Assembly (NCBI RefSeq): GCF_030345695.1
Contig: NZ_JAUASV010000002.1
Location: 243,828 to 307,827, forward strand
Direction: 5' to 3'
DNA length: 64,000 nt
Source of the DNA: Galbitalea sp. SE-J8
Lineage (GTDB): Bacteria; Actinomycetota; Actinomycetes; Actinomycetales; Microbacteriaceae
How positions within the stretch are numbered: the stretch's first letter is position 1; every line of letters starts with the position of its first letter. Below the pieces are notes generated by a model, which made no database searches, had not been told where the DNA came from, and was given only the letters and a program-made list of their open reading frames with translations. The position numbers and the translations under genes were made by a program. This document shows, in pieces, positions 52,368 to 62,444 of this stretch.

Positions 52368-53189
52368 TTACGTCATCGGCGCGATCGAGGCCGGCGGCGC
52401 GATCGGGGCCGGCGGCTCGACCGGGTCGCCGGGCACCGCGAGCGCCGCCGCGCCCAGGATGCCCGCGTTGTTCCGGAGCGCCGCGGGCACGATCTCGGTG
52501 TTCAGCTCCAGCAGCGGGAAGAACTCCTCGTAGTTCTTCGAGACGCCCCCGCCGACGATGAACAGGTCGGGGGAGAACAGCCTCTCCAGGGTCGCGTAGT
52601 AGCGCTGCAGCTGCTTCGCCCAGGCCCTCCACGAGAGGTTGCGCCGTTCCTTCGCGGAATAGGCGGCGCGCAGCTCGGCGTCCTTGCCGCGCAGCTCGAG
52701 GTGCCCGAGCTCGGTGTTCGGCACGAGCACGCCGTTGTAGATCAGCGCCGTGCCGATGCCGGTGCCGAGGGTGGTGAGCATGATCAGCCCGCCGCGGTCC
52801 TTCGCGGCCCCGTAGCGCACCTCGGCGTAGCCGGCGGCATCCGCGTCGTTGACGAACTGGATGTCGCGGCCGAGCGCCTTCTCGAACAGAGTCTCGGCCT
52901 CGAGCCCGATCCAGCGATCGCTCACGTTCGCGGCGGACATCGTGCGCCCGTGCTTGACGACGGCCGGGAAGCACACGCCGACGGGTGCGTCGGCGGAAAG
53001 GCCGGCGCCGAGCTGCTCGACGATCTCGACGACGGTCGCGACGATGCCGTCCGGCTCGCCGCCGGGGGGTGTCGGGAGCTTGATCCGGTCGCTCGTGAGC
53101 TCGCCGGTCTCCGTGTCGACGACGGCGCCCTTGATGCCGGTGCCGCCGATGTCGACGCCCAGTGCCGGACTGTGCGCGGCCGTGGCCAT
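52368..53189 (-). CDS. ppgK: polyphosphate glucokinase (ROK family)
   Basis: 273 aa. It phosphorylates glucose using polyphosphate (and often ATP). The phosphate-binding motif is ALGVDIGGTGIKGAVVDTET, the catalytic Asp is in FVNDADAAGYAEVRYG, and MLTTLGTGIGTALIYNG and NTELGHLEL are typical PpgK segments. It lies 10 nt after map on the same strand. The C-terminal 20 residues are a Pro/Ala tail not found in most PpgK proteins. Confidence 0.93.
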   Translation of the reverse strand: MATAAHSPALGVDIGGTGIKGAVVDTETGELTSDRIKLPTPPGGEPDGIVATVVEIVEQLGAGLSADAPVGVCFPAVVKHGRTMSAANVSDRWIGLEAETLFEKALGRDIQFVNDADAAGYAEVRYGAAKDRGGLIMLTTLGTGIGTALIYNGVLVPNTELGHLELRGKDAELRAAYSAKERRNLSWRAWAKQLQRYYATLERLFSPDLFIVGGGVSKNYEEFFPLLELNTEIVPAALRNNAGILGAAALAVPGDPVEPPAPIAPPASIAPMT

Positions 53190-53199
53190 GGGGGTCTCC

Positions 53200-54066
53200 T
53201 TAGGGGTTGGTGAGCACGTCGGCGCCGTGCTCGGTCACCACGAGGGTGTGCTCGAACTGCGCCGTCCAGCTCTTGTCGCGGGTGGTCACGGTCCAGTCGT
53301 CGTCCCACATGTCCCAGGCGATGCCGCCGAGGGTGAGCATGGGCTCGATCGTGAAGACCATGCCGGGCGTCATGACGTCGTCGAAGCGCGGGGCCGCGTC
53401 GTAGTGCGGGATGACGAGCCCCGAGTGGAACGCGTCGCCGACGCCATGCCCGGTGAAGTCGCGGACGACGCCGTAGCCGAAGCGCTTCGCGTAGCTCTCG
53501 ATGGTGCGCCCGATGACGTTGACCTCGCGCCCCGGCGCCACCGCCCGGATGCCGCGCTCGAGGGCGACGCGGGTGCCCTCGACGAGCTCGCGCACCCGCG
53601 GGTCGACGTCGCCGACCAGGAACGTGACGCAGCTGTCGCCGTGCACCCCGTCGAGGTAGGCGGTGACGTCGATCTTGACGATGTCGCCGTCCCGCAGCAC
53701 GGTGTCGTCCGGGATGCCGTGGCAGATCACCTCGTTGAGGCTCGTGCAGCTCGACTTGGGGTAGCCGCGGTAGCCGAGCTCGCTCGGGTACGCGCCGTGG
53801 TCGATGACGTACCGGTGTGCGATCGCGTCCAGCTCGTCGGTCGTCGCTCCGGGAACGGCCGCGGCGCCCGCGGCCCGGATCGCTCCCGCGGCGATCCGGC
53901 CGGCGGCGCGGATCGCCTCGACCCGGTCGGGGGTGTACACGTCGTTGCCGGTGTACGGCTGCGGCGCGGGGCGGTCGACGTACTCCGGACGCGCGATACC
54001 CTTGGGCACCGGTCGGCGGCCCGAGATGCGCCCGGGAACGAGGTGGCCGTGAGCGTCCCGGGGCAT
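53200..54066 (-). CDS. map: methionine aminopeptidase, type I
   Basis: 288 aa from ATG 54066. It removes N-terminal methionine from new proteins. The five metal ligands are present: Asp in [14 protein letters not shown], Asp in [12 protein letters not shown], His in [15 protein letters not shown], Glu in [13 protein letters not shown] and Glu in [13 protein letters not shown]. An N-terminal extension of about 40 residues with [19 protein letters not shown] is usual in actinobacterial MetAP1c, where it binds SH3-type partners. Confidence 0.95.
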   Translation of the reverse strand: MPRDAHGHLVPGRISGRRPVPKGIARPEYVDRPAPQPYTGNDVYTPDRVEAIRAAGRIAAGAIRAAGAAAVPGATTDELDAIAHRYVIDHGAYPSELGYRGYPKSSCTSLNEVICHGIPDDTVLRDGDIVKIDVTAYLDGVHGDSCVTFLVGDVDPRVRELVEGTRVALERGIRAVAPGREVNVIGRTIESYAKRFGYGVVRDFTGHGVGDAFHSGLVIPHYDAAPRFDDVMTPGMVFTIEPMLTLGGIAWDMWDDDWTVTTRDKSWTAQFEHTLVVTEHGADVLTNP

Positions 54067-54099
54067 ACGATCGATCGTAGTTCTAACCCGGAGGTGTCC

Positions 54100-54270
54100 A
54101 TGGCCGAGTACTGGTACAACCACAAGACCGGCGAGGTCGAGGAGGGCCCGCAGTCGCTCGGGTCGGACCGCGACGGGCCGTTCGCGACGCGCGAGGAGGC
54201 GGCCCGGGCGCCGCAGATCGCTCAGGAGCGCGCCCGCGCGTGGGCCGAGGAGGATGCCGCCGACCGCTGA
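54100..54270 (+). CDS. small SPOR-like protein
   Basis: 56 aa from ATG 54100 with GGAGGTGTCC directly upstream. [20 protein letters not shown] and [20 protein letters not shown] match the short SPOR-like proteins commonly found beside map in actinobacteria. It has no membrane anchor. Peptidoglycan binding is a family guess. Confidence 0.75.
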   Translation: MAEYWYNHKTGEVEEGPQSLGSDRDGPFATREEAARAPQIAQERARAWAEEDAADR

Positions 54271-54354
54271 GCGGTCGAGCGCTGGCGTGAGGTCGAGCGG
54301 GAGCGAGCGCAGCCCGCGCGCCGCCCGGCGTGGCTAGCGGTGCGCCGCCGCCGC

Positions 54355-55173
54355 TCAGCCCTCGTACTCGTGCTCGGGGGCCGGGTAGGCGCCCGAGGTG
54401 ACCTCGCCGATGTAGGCGGTCGCCGCATCCGTCAGCGTCTGCGCGAGCTGCGCGTACTGCTTGACGAACTTCGGCACGCGCCCCGTCGCAAGTCCCGCCC
54501 AGTCGGTCCAGACCACGAGCTGGCCGTCGACGTGGGGGCCAGCGCCGACGCCGATGGTCGGGATGCGGAGCTCACGCGTGACGCGGCCCGCGATCTCCGA
54601 GGGCACCATCTCGAGCACGACGGCGAACGCGCCGGCGTCCTCGACGGCGTGGGCGTCGCGCAGCAGCCGATCGGCGCCCGCGCCGCGGCCCTGAATGACG
54701 TGGCCGCCGAGCTGGTGCTCGCTCTGCGGGGTGAAGCCGATGTGCGCCATGACCGGGATGCCGGCGTCGACGATGCGCCGGATCTGCTCGGCGCTGCGCT
54801 CGCCGCCCTCGAGCTTGACCGCCTGCGCGTGCGTCTCCTTCATGAACCGGAACGCGGTGTGCAGCGCCTCGTCCGGGCTCGTCTCGTAGGAGCCGAACGG
54901 CATGTCGGCGACCACGAGGGCGCGCGAGGCGGCGGATGCCACGGCCCGCGCGTGCGGGATGAGATCGTCCGTCGTCACGGGCAGCGTCGTGTCGTAGCCG
55001 AGCACGGTCGTGCCGAGCGAGTCGCCGACGAGCAGGAAGTCGATGCCCGCGCGATCGAAGATGGTCGCGGTCAGCGCGTCGTAGCTCGTGAGGCCGGTGA
55101 TCGCGATCCCGTTCTCCTTCGCCCGCTGGAAGTGACGGGTGCGGACGCGCTTGAGCGGGGCTGCCTCGGCCAT
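54355..55173 (-). CDS. panB: 3-methyl-2-oxobutanoate hydroxymethyltransferase
   Basis: 272 aa, full length. It makes ketopantoate for pantothenate and CoA synthesis using methylenetetrahydrofolate. Metal and substrate sites: FLLVGDSLGTTVLGYDTTLP, VVADMPFGSYETSPDEALHT, AVKLEGGERSAEQI, AHIGFTPQSEHQLGG, and the catalytic Glu in AVVLEMVPSEIAGRVT. It stands alone here; panC and panD are not in the window. Confidence 0.95.
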   Translation of the reverse strand: MAEAAPLKRVRTRHFQRAKENGIAITGLTSYDALTATIFDRAGIDFLLVGDSLGTTVLGYDTTLPVTTDDLIPHARAVASAASRALVVADMPFGSYETSPDEALHTAFRFMKETHAQAVKLEGGERSAEQIRRIVDAGIPVMAHIGFTPQSEHQLGGHVIQGRGAGADRLLRDAHAVEDAGAFAVVLEMVPSEIAGRVTRELRIPTIGVGAGPHVDGQLVVWTDWAGLATGRVPKFVKQYAQLAQTLTDAATAYIGEVTSGAYPAPEHEYEG

Positions 55174-55215
55174 GCCGCGAGTCTATGCCGCCCGCGTACC
55201 GGCAGGATGGGACGG

Positions 55216-56415
55216 ATGCTGCGCTCCTACCTCGATGTGCTGCGCGTACCGCGCGTGCTCCGCGTGTTCCTGCCGGCGCAGCTCGCCAAGCTGTCGTTCT
55301 GCATGATCACGCTCGCGATCCTGCTCGCCGTGCACGGCGCCACGGGGTCGTTCGCGGCCGCGGGACTCGCCACGGGGGCGTTCGGCGTGGCGAACGTCGT
55401 CGTCGCTCCGGCGCGGGCGCGATTCATCGACCGTCGGGGTCAGCGCGTCGCCCTCACGACGATCTCGGGAGCGTTCGCCGCGGCATCCGTCGGCCTCGCG
55501 ATCGTCACGTGGCTGCCGGACCCCCCGGTCACGGTGATCGCGGGGATCGCTGTGCTCCTCGGGGTGAGCTGCCCGCCGGTCGGGGCGGCGATGCGCGTGC
55601 TCTGGGGCGACCTGGTGCGCGACCCGATCGTTCTGCGGCGCGCCTACAGCCTCGACACCGTGCTCGAGGAGCTGCTGTTCACCGCCGGGCCGCTCGTCGT
55701 CTCCGGGGTCGTGGCACTCAGCGCACCACCGGCCGGGCTCGTCGCGACGGGTTGCGCAGCGCTCATCGGCACCGTGCTCATGACGCGCGCCCCCGCGTCA
55801 CGGGCGCGCGCGGCCGTGCTCGAGCCCGCACCGCCGCACGACTCGCCGCTGCGCCAGCACGGCTTCGTGCCGACGCTCGTCGCCCTGCTCGGCGGTGGGC
55901 TCGTGATCGGCGCGGTCGAGGTCGCGGTGCCCGCAGCGGCAGCGGATGCGCCCCCGCTCGTCGTCGGCGTCCTGTTCGCGATGATGCCGGTCGGCAGCGG
56001 CCTCGGCGGCCTCGCGTACGGCGCGATCGGTTGGCGTTCGCGCGCGGCGACGCGGCTCGTGCTCGCGTCGGCGGGCCTCGCGGCGGCGTGCGGTCTGCTC
56101 GTCGCGGCGCCGGGCCTCGTCGTGCTCGGCGCGATGCTCGTGGGCGTGGGACTCTTCATCGCGCCGAGCATGATCACGGGTTACACGCTCGTGGACGAGC
56201 TCACTCCTCCGTCGACCCGCACCGAGGCGTTCGCGTGGGTCGGCACGGCGACGAACCTCGGCGCCGCCGCGGCATCGGCCGTCGGCGGGTGGCTCGTGGA
56301 CCACGTGAGCGTGCCCGCCTCGTTCGGGTTCGGCGCCGTCACGGCCGCGGTGTGCATCCTCGTCGCCACCCCGTTCCTGCGGCGCGCGCGGCCGCGTCAG
56401 GCGCTCGGGCGGTAG
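55216..56415 (+). CDS. MFS transporter
   Basis: 399 aa from ATG 55216 (AGGATGG 6 nt upstream; ATG 55207 also in frame). Twelve helices in two groups. The loop after helix 2 (APARARFIDRRGQRVALTTI) is the MFS motif A. It resembles putative drug or sugar efflux proteins of the YbfB/AraJ type, with LFIAPSMITGYTLVDELTPP, TRTEAFAWVGTATNLGAAAA in the second half. Substrate unknown. It overlaps the convergent nadE gene by 19 nt. Confidence 0.85.
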   Translation: MLRSYLDVLRVPRVLRVFLPAQLAKLSFCMITLAILLAVHGATGSFAAAGLATGAFGVANVVVAPARARFIDRRGQRVALTTISGAFAAASVGLAIVTWLPDPPVTVIAGIAVLLGVSCPPVGAAMRVLWGDLVRDPIVLRRAYSLDTVLEELLFTAGPLVVSGVVALSAPPAGLVATGCAALIGTVLMTRAPASRARAAVLEPAPPHDSPLRQHGFVPTLVALLGGGLVIGAVEVAVPAAAADAPPLVVGVLFAMMPVGSGLGGLAYGAIGWRSRAATRLVLASAGLAAACGLLVAAPGLVVLGAMLVGVGLFIAPSMITGYTLVDELTPPSTRTEAFAWVGTATNLGAAAASAVGGWLVDHVSVPASFGFGAVTAAVCILVATPFLRRARPRQALGR

Positions 56416-58127
56416 GTGATCGGCAGGCGGCGGTCGCGGCCGAACGCCATGCCCGAGATCTTCGGGCCGATCGCGCCCTGCCGACGCTTCCACTCGGAGC
56501 GGTCGATGAGCGTCGTGATGCGGTCGACGGTCTCGGCGTCGTAGCCGAGCGCCACGATGTCGCGCGCGCCGAGCCTCAGCGTCACGTACTTCTCGACGAT
56601 GTCGTCGAGCAGCTCGTAGGGCGGCAGGGTGTCCTGGTCGACCTGCCCGGGACGCAGCTCCGCGCTCGGCGGCTTCTCGATCGACGCGACCGGGATCGGC
56701 GGGGTCTCCCCGCGTGACTCCGCGAGAGCGTTGCGCCAGCGCGCGAGCTCCCAGACGAGCGTCTTCGGCACGTCCTTGATGGGGGCGAACCCGCCCGCCG
56801 CGTCGCCGTAGATCGTCGAGTAGCCGACCGCGGTCTCGGTCTTGTTGCCGTTCGTGAGGGCGAGGTGGCCGTGCGTGTTCGACGCGGCCATCCAGACCAG
56901 ACCGCGGATGCGCGCCTGCACGTTCTCCGCCGCGACGCCCTCGAGCCCGAGCTGGGCCTCGATCGGCGCGACGAGGTCGGCGATCGGCTGCACCTCGAAG
57001 TGGATGCCGAGCCGCCCGGCGAGGTCGGCGGCGTCGTCCTTCGACCCGTCCGAGCTGTAGCGCGACGGCAGCGAGATGCCGTACACCCGGTGCGGTCCGA
57101 TCGCGTCGGCCGCGAGCGTCGCGCCGACGCTCGAGTCGATGCCGCCGGAGAGCCCGAGTACGACCGAGGGGAACCGGTTCTTCTCGACGTAGTCGCGCAG
57201 CCCGAGCACGAGCGCGTTCCAGAGCTGCTCGCGGTCGTCGGGCAGCACCGCGACATCCGTCGGCAGGGCGGGCCGGGCGCGCTCCGGCGCGTCGAGCGCG
57301 ATGCGGCGCACGCTGTCGATCTCGACCGGTTCGGTGGCGGCCGCGAGCTCCAGGTCGGTGACGAGCAGGTGCTCGCGGAACTGCGGCGCACGGGCCAGGA
57401 TCGCGCCCGAGCCGTCGACGACGACGCTGTCGCCGTCGAAGACGAGGTCGTCCTGGCCGCCGACGATGTTGACGTACGCGACCGTCGTGTCGGTCTCGGT
57501 CGCGCGCCGGGTGACGAGCGGCAGGCGCACGTCGTCCTTGTCGCGCTCGAACGGCGACGCGTTGATCACGACGAGGAGGCCCGCGTCCGCGTCGAGCACG
57601 CGCGCCACCGGACCGCCGTCGCGCCAGAGGTCCTCGCACACGATGACCGCGACATCGACGTCGCGCACCCGCACCACGAGCAGCTCGTCGCCCGGGATGA
57701 AGACGCGGTACTCGTCGAACACGGAGTAGTTCGGCAGGTGGTGCTTGTAGTAGGTGGCCTTCACGTGCCCGTGCTGGAGCACGCTCGCGGCGTTGCGGGC
57801 GATCGCCGTCGGGGCGTTCGACGAGCCCAGCAGGCGCGGCTCGAACGGGCCGTCGGGGTGCCCGACGACGACGGGCAGGTCGCCGAGTCCCTCGTCCTGC
57901 AGGCGTTTCGCGAGCGCGCGCACCTCGTCGTTGCAGGCCCGAAGGAAGCTCGGCCGCGAGGCCAGGTCCTCGATCGGGTACCCGGAGATCGCGCACTCGC
58001 CGACCGCGAGCAGATCGGCGCCCGCGGCCGCCGCGTCCGCCGCCGCCCGGAGGATTCCCGACGAGTTCCCGGAGAGGTCTCCGAGTACCGGATTGGTCTG
58101 CGCGAGTGCCAGGCGGAGACGGGGCAT
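56397..58127 (-). CDS. nadE: glutamine-dependent NAD+ synthetase
   Basis: 576 aa, two domains. The N-terminal glutaminase (nitrilase fold) has the Glu in LLAVGECAISGYPIED, Lys in GHVKATYYKHHLPNYSVFDE and Cys in VAVIVCEDLWRDGG. The C-terminal synthetase has the PP-loop SVVLGLSGGIDSSVGATLAA, then the NaAD site (LTNGNKTETAVGYSTIYGD) and a C-terminal basic segment. It amidates deamido-NAD with ATP and glutamine, the last step of NAD synthesis. Complete. Confidence 0.96.
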   Translation of the reverse strand: MPRLRLALAQTNPVLGDLSGNSSGILRAAADAAAAGADLLAVGECAISGYPIEDLASRPSFLRACNDEVRALAKRLQDEGLGDLPVVVGHPDGPFEPRLLGSSNAPTAIARNAASVLQHGHVKATYYKHHLPNYSVFDEYRVFIPGDELLVVRVRDVDVAVIVCEDLWRDGGPVARVLDADAGLLVVINASPFERDKDDVRLPLVTRRATETDTTVAYVNIVGGQDDLVFDGDSVVVDGSGAILARAPQFREHLLVTDLELAAATEPVEIDSVRRIALDAPERARPALPTDVAVLPDDREQLWNALVLGLRDYVEKNRFPSVVLGLSGGIDSSVGATLAADAIGPHRVYGISLPSRYSSDGSKDDAADLAGRLGIHFEVQPIADLVAPIEAQLGLEGVAAENVQARIRGLVWMAASNTHGHLALTNGNKTETAVGYSTIYGDAAGGFAPIKDVPKTLVWELARWRNALAESRGETPPIPVASIEKPPSAELRPGQVDQDTLPPYELLDDIVEKYVTLRLGARDIVALGYDAETVDRITTLIDRSEWKRRQGAIGPKISGMAFGRDRRLPITYRPSA

Positions 58128-58184
58128 GACGGTAGTTTATGGAGGGGGCGCCCGGCCCTCCCGCTCACCGACAGACGAGGAACA

Positions 58185-59522
58185 ATGGACAAGCAGCGCG
58201 ACTTCGTTCTCCGCACCATCGAGGAGCGCGGCATCAAGTTCGTGCGCCTCTGGTTCACGGATGTCGTGGGCACGCTGAAGAGCGTCGCGATCGCCCCCGC
58301 GGAGGTCGAGGGCGCCTTCGCGGAGGGGCTCGGATTCGACGGCAGCGCCATCGAGGGCTTCACGCGCGCGTACGAGGCGGACATGCTCGCGCATCCGGAT
58401 CCGACGACGTTCCAGATCCTGCCGTGGCGCGGCGAGGTCGACCCGACCGCGCGCATGTTCTGCGACATCACGACTCCCGACGGCCAGGCCGCCGTCTCCG
58501 ACCCGCGCAACGTGCTCAAGCGCACGCTGGCGAAGGCCGCCGAGCGCGGCTTCACGTTCTACACGCATCCGGAGATCGAGTTCTACCTGCTCAAGTCGGC
58601 GGAGCTCGTCGGCGGCGAGCCGGTGCCTGTCGACACGGCCGGCTTCTTCGACAACGTGCCGGGCGGCACGGCGCACGACTTCCGGCGCCGCACCGTGCAG
58701 ATGCTCGAGGACCTCGGCATCTCGGTCGAGTTCAGCCACCACGAGGCCGGTCCCGGCCAGAACGAGATCGACCTGCGCTACGCCGACGCGCTCGCGACGG
58801 CGGACAACATCATGACCTTCCGCACGGTCATCAAGGAGGTCGCGATCGAGCAGGGCGTCTACGCGACGTTCATGCCGAAGCCGATCTCCGGGCAGCCGGG
58901 CTCGGGCATGCACACCCACATGTCGCTCTTCGAGGGCGACACGAACGCGTTCTTCGACGCCTCGGGGCACTACCAGCTCTCGACGATCGGCCGCCAGTTC
59001 GTCGCCGGCCTGCTCACGCACGCGCCGGAGATCACCGCCGTCACGAACCAGTTCGTCAACTCGTACAAGCGGCTGTGGGGCGGCGACGAGGCGCCGAGCT
59101 TCATCACCTGGGGGCACAACAACCGCTCGGCGCTCGTGCGCGTGCCGCTCTACAAGCCCGGCAAGGGCCAGAGCGCGCGCGTGGAGTACCGCGCCATCGA
59201 CTCCGCCGCGAACCCGTACCTCGCGTACTCGCTGCTGCTCGCCGCGGGGCTGAAGGGCATCGAGAACGGCTACGAGCTGCCCGCGGAGGCGGACGGCAAC
59301 GTGTGGGAGCTGACGGATGCGGAGCGCCGCGCGCTCGGCTACGACCAGCTGCCGGCGAGCCTCGACCACGCGGTGTCGCTCATGGAGGACTCGGAGCTCG
59401 TCGCCGAGACGCTCGGCGAGCAGGTCTTCGAGTACGTGCTGCTCAACAAGCGCGACGAGTGGCGCCAGTACCGCGCGCAGGTCACCCCGTACGAGCTGGA
59501 GACGAACCTCCGGGCGCTCTGA
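58185..59522 (+). CDS. glnA: glutamine synthetase, GlnA2-like
   Basis: 445 aa, ATG 58185 after ACGAGGAAC. Active-site motifs: VEGAFAEGLGFDGSAIEGF, FMPKPISGQPGSGMHTHMS, ITAVTNQFVNSYKRL, and RVEYRAIDSAANPYLAYSLL. It makes glutamine from glutamate and ammonia. The length and gene order (directly before glnE) match the actinobacterial GlnA2 group. The adenylylated Tyr loop of GlnA1 (YDLPPEE-like) is replaced by VWELTDAERRALGYDQLPAS, so regulation by GlnE is unlikely for this copy. Confidence 0.93.
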   Translation: MDKQRDFVLRTIEERGIKFVRLWFTDVVGTLKSVAIAPAEVEGAFAEGLGFDGSAIEGFTRAYEADMLAHPDPTTFQILPWRGEVDPTARMFCDITTPDGQAAVSDPRNVLKRTLAKAAERGFTFYTHPEIEFYLLKSAELVGGEPVPVDTAGFFDNVPGGTAHDFRRRTVQMLEDLGISVEFSHHEAGPGQNEIDLRYADALATADNIMTFRTVIKEVAIEQGVYATFMPKPISGQPGSGMHTHMSLFEGDTNAFFDASGHYQLSTIGRQFVAGLLTHAPEITAVTNQFVNSYKRLWGGDEAPSFITWGHNNRSALVRVPLYKPGKGQSARVEYRAIDSAANPYLAYSLLLAAGLKGIENGYELPAEADGNVWELTDAERRALGYDQLPASLDHAVSLMEDSELVAETLGEQVFEYVLLNKRDEWRQYRAQVTPYELETNLRAL

Positions 59523-59537
59523 CGTCCCGCCCGTGCC

Positions 59538-62444
59538 ATGACGCGCACCCAGACCTCGCTCACCGAGCTCGCTCGGCTGGGCTTCACCGACCTCGGCGCG
59601 GCGCAGGACAGCATCGACGGCTTCTCCGCCCTGCTCCCGCTGTTCGCACGGGCGGCGGATGCCGATCAGGCGCTCGACGTGCTGCTGCGGCTGCGCGAGC
59701 GCGCGCCCGACGCCCTCGCCCCGGTGCTCGGCGACGACGAGGGCGCGCCACGCCTCATCCGTCTGCTCGGGGCGTCGGCGGGGCTCGGCGAGTTCCTGCT
59801 GCGACGACCCGCCGAGCTCGCGGCGTTCCGGGGACCGACGACGGCGCCGCCGCTGCTCGAGGGCTACCGCGACGACCTGCTCGCCGCGGTAGCGGGACTC
59901 ACGGATGAGGCGGCCCGCGTCGCGCTCCGCTCCCGCTACCGCCGGCACCTGGCCCTGCTCGCGGACTGGGACCTCGCGCAGGCGGATCCGATCGCCGCAG
60001 TGTCGCGCGTCGGCGAGGCGCTCGCCGACCTCGCGGCCGCCGCGCTCGAGGCGTCGCTCGATGTGGCGCGCCGGCAGGTGGCGTTCGCGGCGTCGGATGT
60101 CGCGGCGACGCGGCTCGCGATCATCGGCATGGGCAAGACCGGTGGCCGCGAGCTGAACTACCGCAGTGACGTCGACGTGATCTTCGTGAGCGGTGCGGAC
60201 TCGGACGTCGACCCGGCGCGTGCGCTCGAGATCGCGACGCGTCTGGCGATGCTCACGATGCGCGGGATCGACGAGCTCGGCTCGGAGCCCGCACTGTGGG
60301 AGGTCGACGCGAACCTGCGCCCCGAGGGCAAGGACGGCGCGCTCGTGCGCACCCTCGAGTCGCACGTCGCGTACTACGAGCGCTGGGCGAGGAACTGGGA
60401 GTTCCAGGCGCTGCTCAAGGCGCGCCCGATCGCCGGCGACGCCGTCCTCGGCCGGGCCTACGCCGAGGCGATCGGGCCGCTGGTGTGGACGAGCGCCTCG
60501 CGCGACGGCTTCGTCGAGTCGGTGCAGCGGATGCGGGAGCGCGTCACGGAGAACATCCCGGCCGAGCAGCTCGACGTGCAGCTCAAGCTCGGCCCGGGCG
60601 GGCTGCGCGACGTCGAGTTCACCATCCAGCTGCTGCAGCTCGTGCACGGTCACGCCGATCCCGGCGTGCGGCAGGGCGGCACGCTGCCCGCGCTCGGCGC
60701 GCTCGCCGACGCGGGCTACATCGGCCGCGTGGAGGCGGCGGAGTTCGCACGCGACTACCGGTTCCTGCGCCTGCTCGAGCACCGCATCCAGCTGCGCGCC
60801 CTGAGCCGCACGCACCTCATGCCGACGGATCCCGACGACGTGCGCGTGCTCGCCCGCGCCACCGGCGTCGCGTCGAGCGGCCACGACCTGATCGAGCGGT
60901 GGCAGCGCGCGAAGACGAGCGTGCGCCGCCTGCACGAGCAGCTGTTCTACCGGCCGCTGCTGTCCGCTGTGGCGGCGCTGCCGGACGACGGGCTCGCGCT
61001 CACGAGCGCGCAGGCCCAGGCGCGCCTCGCGGCGATCGGCTTCATCGATCCGGCGGGAGCGCTGCGGCACATCGCCGCGCTCACGAGCGGGGTGTCGCGC
61101 CGGGCCGCGATCCAGCGCACGCTGCTGCCCGTCATCCTGCAGTGGCTCGCCGACGGCGCCGACCCGGATCACGGGCTGCTCGCGTTCCGCCGGCTCTCCG
61201 ACGACCTCGGCGAGACGTACTGGTTCCTGCGCATGCTGCGCGACTCGTCCGGCGCTGCGGAGCGGCTCACGCACGTGCTGTCCGGCTCGCGGTTCGTCGG
61301 CGACCTGTTCGAGCTCATCCCGGATGCCGCGGCCTGGCTCGGGAACGACGACGAGCTGCGTCCCCGGCCGCTCGACTCGCTGCTCGAGGAGACGCGCGCG
61401 ACCGTCGCCCGTCACCTCGACGACACGGATGCCGCTGCCGCCGCCCTGCGCACGGCGCGCCGCCGCGAGGTGCTGCGGCTCGCCCTCGCCGCGATCCTCG
61501 GCACGCTCGGCATCGACGAGCTGGGTCGCGCGCTGGCCGACGTGACGACGGCGGTGCTCACCGGCGCGCTGTCGCTCGTGCACCGCTGGGGCGACGGCAT
61601 CGAGTTCGGCGTCGTCGCGATGGGCCGGTACGGGGGCGCGGAGCTGGGCTTCGGCTCGGACGCCGACGTCATGTACGTCTACCGGCTCGCGGGCGCCGAG
61701 CCGCAGGACGGCCAGCGCACGGCCGAGCACATCGTGCACGAGCTCGCCCGGCTCACCGACGACGTGCGCCTGCCGCTCGACCTCGACATCGGACTGCGTC
61801 CGGAGGGGCGCAACGGCGTCGTCGTGCGCACGCTCGACTCGTACCGGGCGTACTACGCGCGCTGGTCGCTCACCTGGGAGGCGCAGGCGCTGCTGCGCGC
61901 ACGTCCGGTGGTGGGCGACACTGCGCTGCTCGGGGCGTTCGGCGCGCTCGCCGACGAGGTGCGCTACCCGGCGGCGATCGCCGAGGCGGACACCCGCGAG
62001 ATCCGCCGCATCAAGGCCCGCGTCGAGGCCGAGCGCCTGCCGCAGGCGGCCGACCCGGCGCGGCACCTCAAGCTCGGGCGCGGCTCGCTCTCCGACGTGG
62101 AGTGGTTCGTGCAGCTGCTGCAGCTGCAGCACGCCGCGAGCATCCCGGCGCTGCGCACGACGTCGACGCTGCACGCGCTCGCGGTCGCCGCACGCGAGGG
62201 CCTCGTCGCACCCTACGACGCCGCTCGGCTGCGGGACGCCTGGGTGCTTGCGTCGCGGGCGCGCTCAGCGCTCACGCTGTGGACCTCGAAGACCGCCGAC
62301 GTGCTGCCGACCGACCGGATGCAGCTCGAGGGGGTCGCCCGGCTGCTCGAGTACCCGCCGCGCAGCGCGACCCGGTTCGAGCAGGACTACCTGCGCACGA
62401 CGCGCCAGGCCCGGCAGGTCTTCGAGCGGGAGTTCTACGGATGA
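59538..62444 (+). CDS. glnE: glutamine synthetase adenylyltransferase/deadenylase
   Basis: 968 aa. It adds and removes AMP on glutamine synthetase in response to nitrogen status. Two nucleotidyltransferase domains are visible: the deadenylylase half with GMGKTGGRELNYRSDVDVIF at about residue 200, and the adenylylating half with AMGRYGGAELGFGSDADVMY at about 695. Each has the Asp-x-Asp pair. Each is followed by the helical domain (LGPGGLRDVEFTIQLLQLVH and LGRGSLSDVEWFVQLLQLQH). It follows the GS gene by 15 nt and is probably cotranscribed. Confidence 0.95.
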   Translation: MTRTQTSLTELARLGFTDLGAAQDSIDGFSALLPLFARAADADQALDVLLRLRERAPDALAPVLGDDEGAPRLIRLLGASAGLGEFLLRRPAELAAFRGPTTAPPLLEGYRDDLLAAVAGLTDEAARVALRSRYRRHLALLADWDLAQADPIAAVSRVGEALADLAAAALEASLDVARRQVAFAASDVAATRLAIIGMGKTGGRELNYRSDVDVIFVSGADSDVDPARALEIATRLAMLTMRGIDELGSEPALWEVDANLRPEGKDGALVRTLESHVAYYERWARNWEFQALLKARPIAGDAVLGRAYAEAIGPLVWTSASRDGFVESVQRMRERVTENIPAEQLDVQLKLGPGGLRDVEFTIQLLQLVHGHADPGVRQGGTLPALGALADAGYIGRVEAAEFARDYRFLRLLEHRIQLRALSRTHLMPTDPDDVRVLARATGVASSGHDLIERWQRAKTSVRRLHEQLFYRPLLSAVAALPDDGLALTSAQAQARLAAIGFIDPAGALRHIAALTSGVSRRAAIQRTLLPVILQWLADGADPDHGLLAFRRLSDDLGETYWFLRMLRDSSGAAERLTHVLSGSRFVGDLFELIPDAAAWLGNDDELRPRPLDSLLEETRATVARHLDDTDAAAAALRTARRREVLRLALAAILGTLGIDELGRALADVTTAVLTGALSLVHRWGDGIEFGVVAMGRYGGAELGFGSDADVMYVYRLAGAEPQDGQRTAEHIVHELARLTDDVRLPLDLDIGLRPEGRNGVVVRTLDSYRAYYARWSLTWEAQALLRARPVVGDTALLGAFGALADEVRYPAAIAEADTREIRRIKARVEAERLPQAADPARHLKLGRGSLSDVEWFVQLLQLQHAASIPALRTTSTLHALAVAAREGLVAPYDAARLRDAWVLASRARSALTLWTSKTADVLPTDRMQLEGVARLLEYPPRSATRFEQDYLRTTRQARQVFEREFYG

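Noticed and set aside
58137..62174. A 1345-codon minus-strand frame opposite the glutamine synthetase and glnE
   Set aside because: It is a shadow frame of two well-identified genes, with Arg/Glu/Val-biased low complexity.
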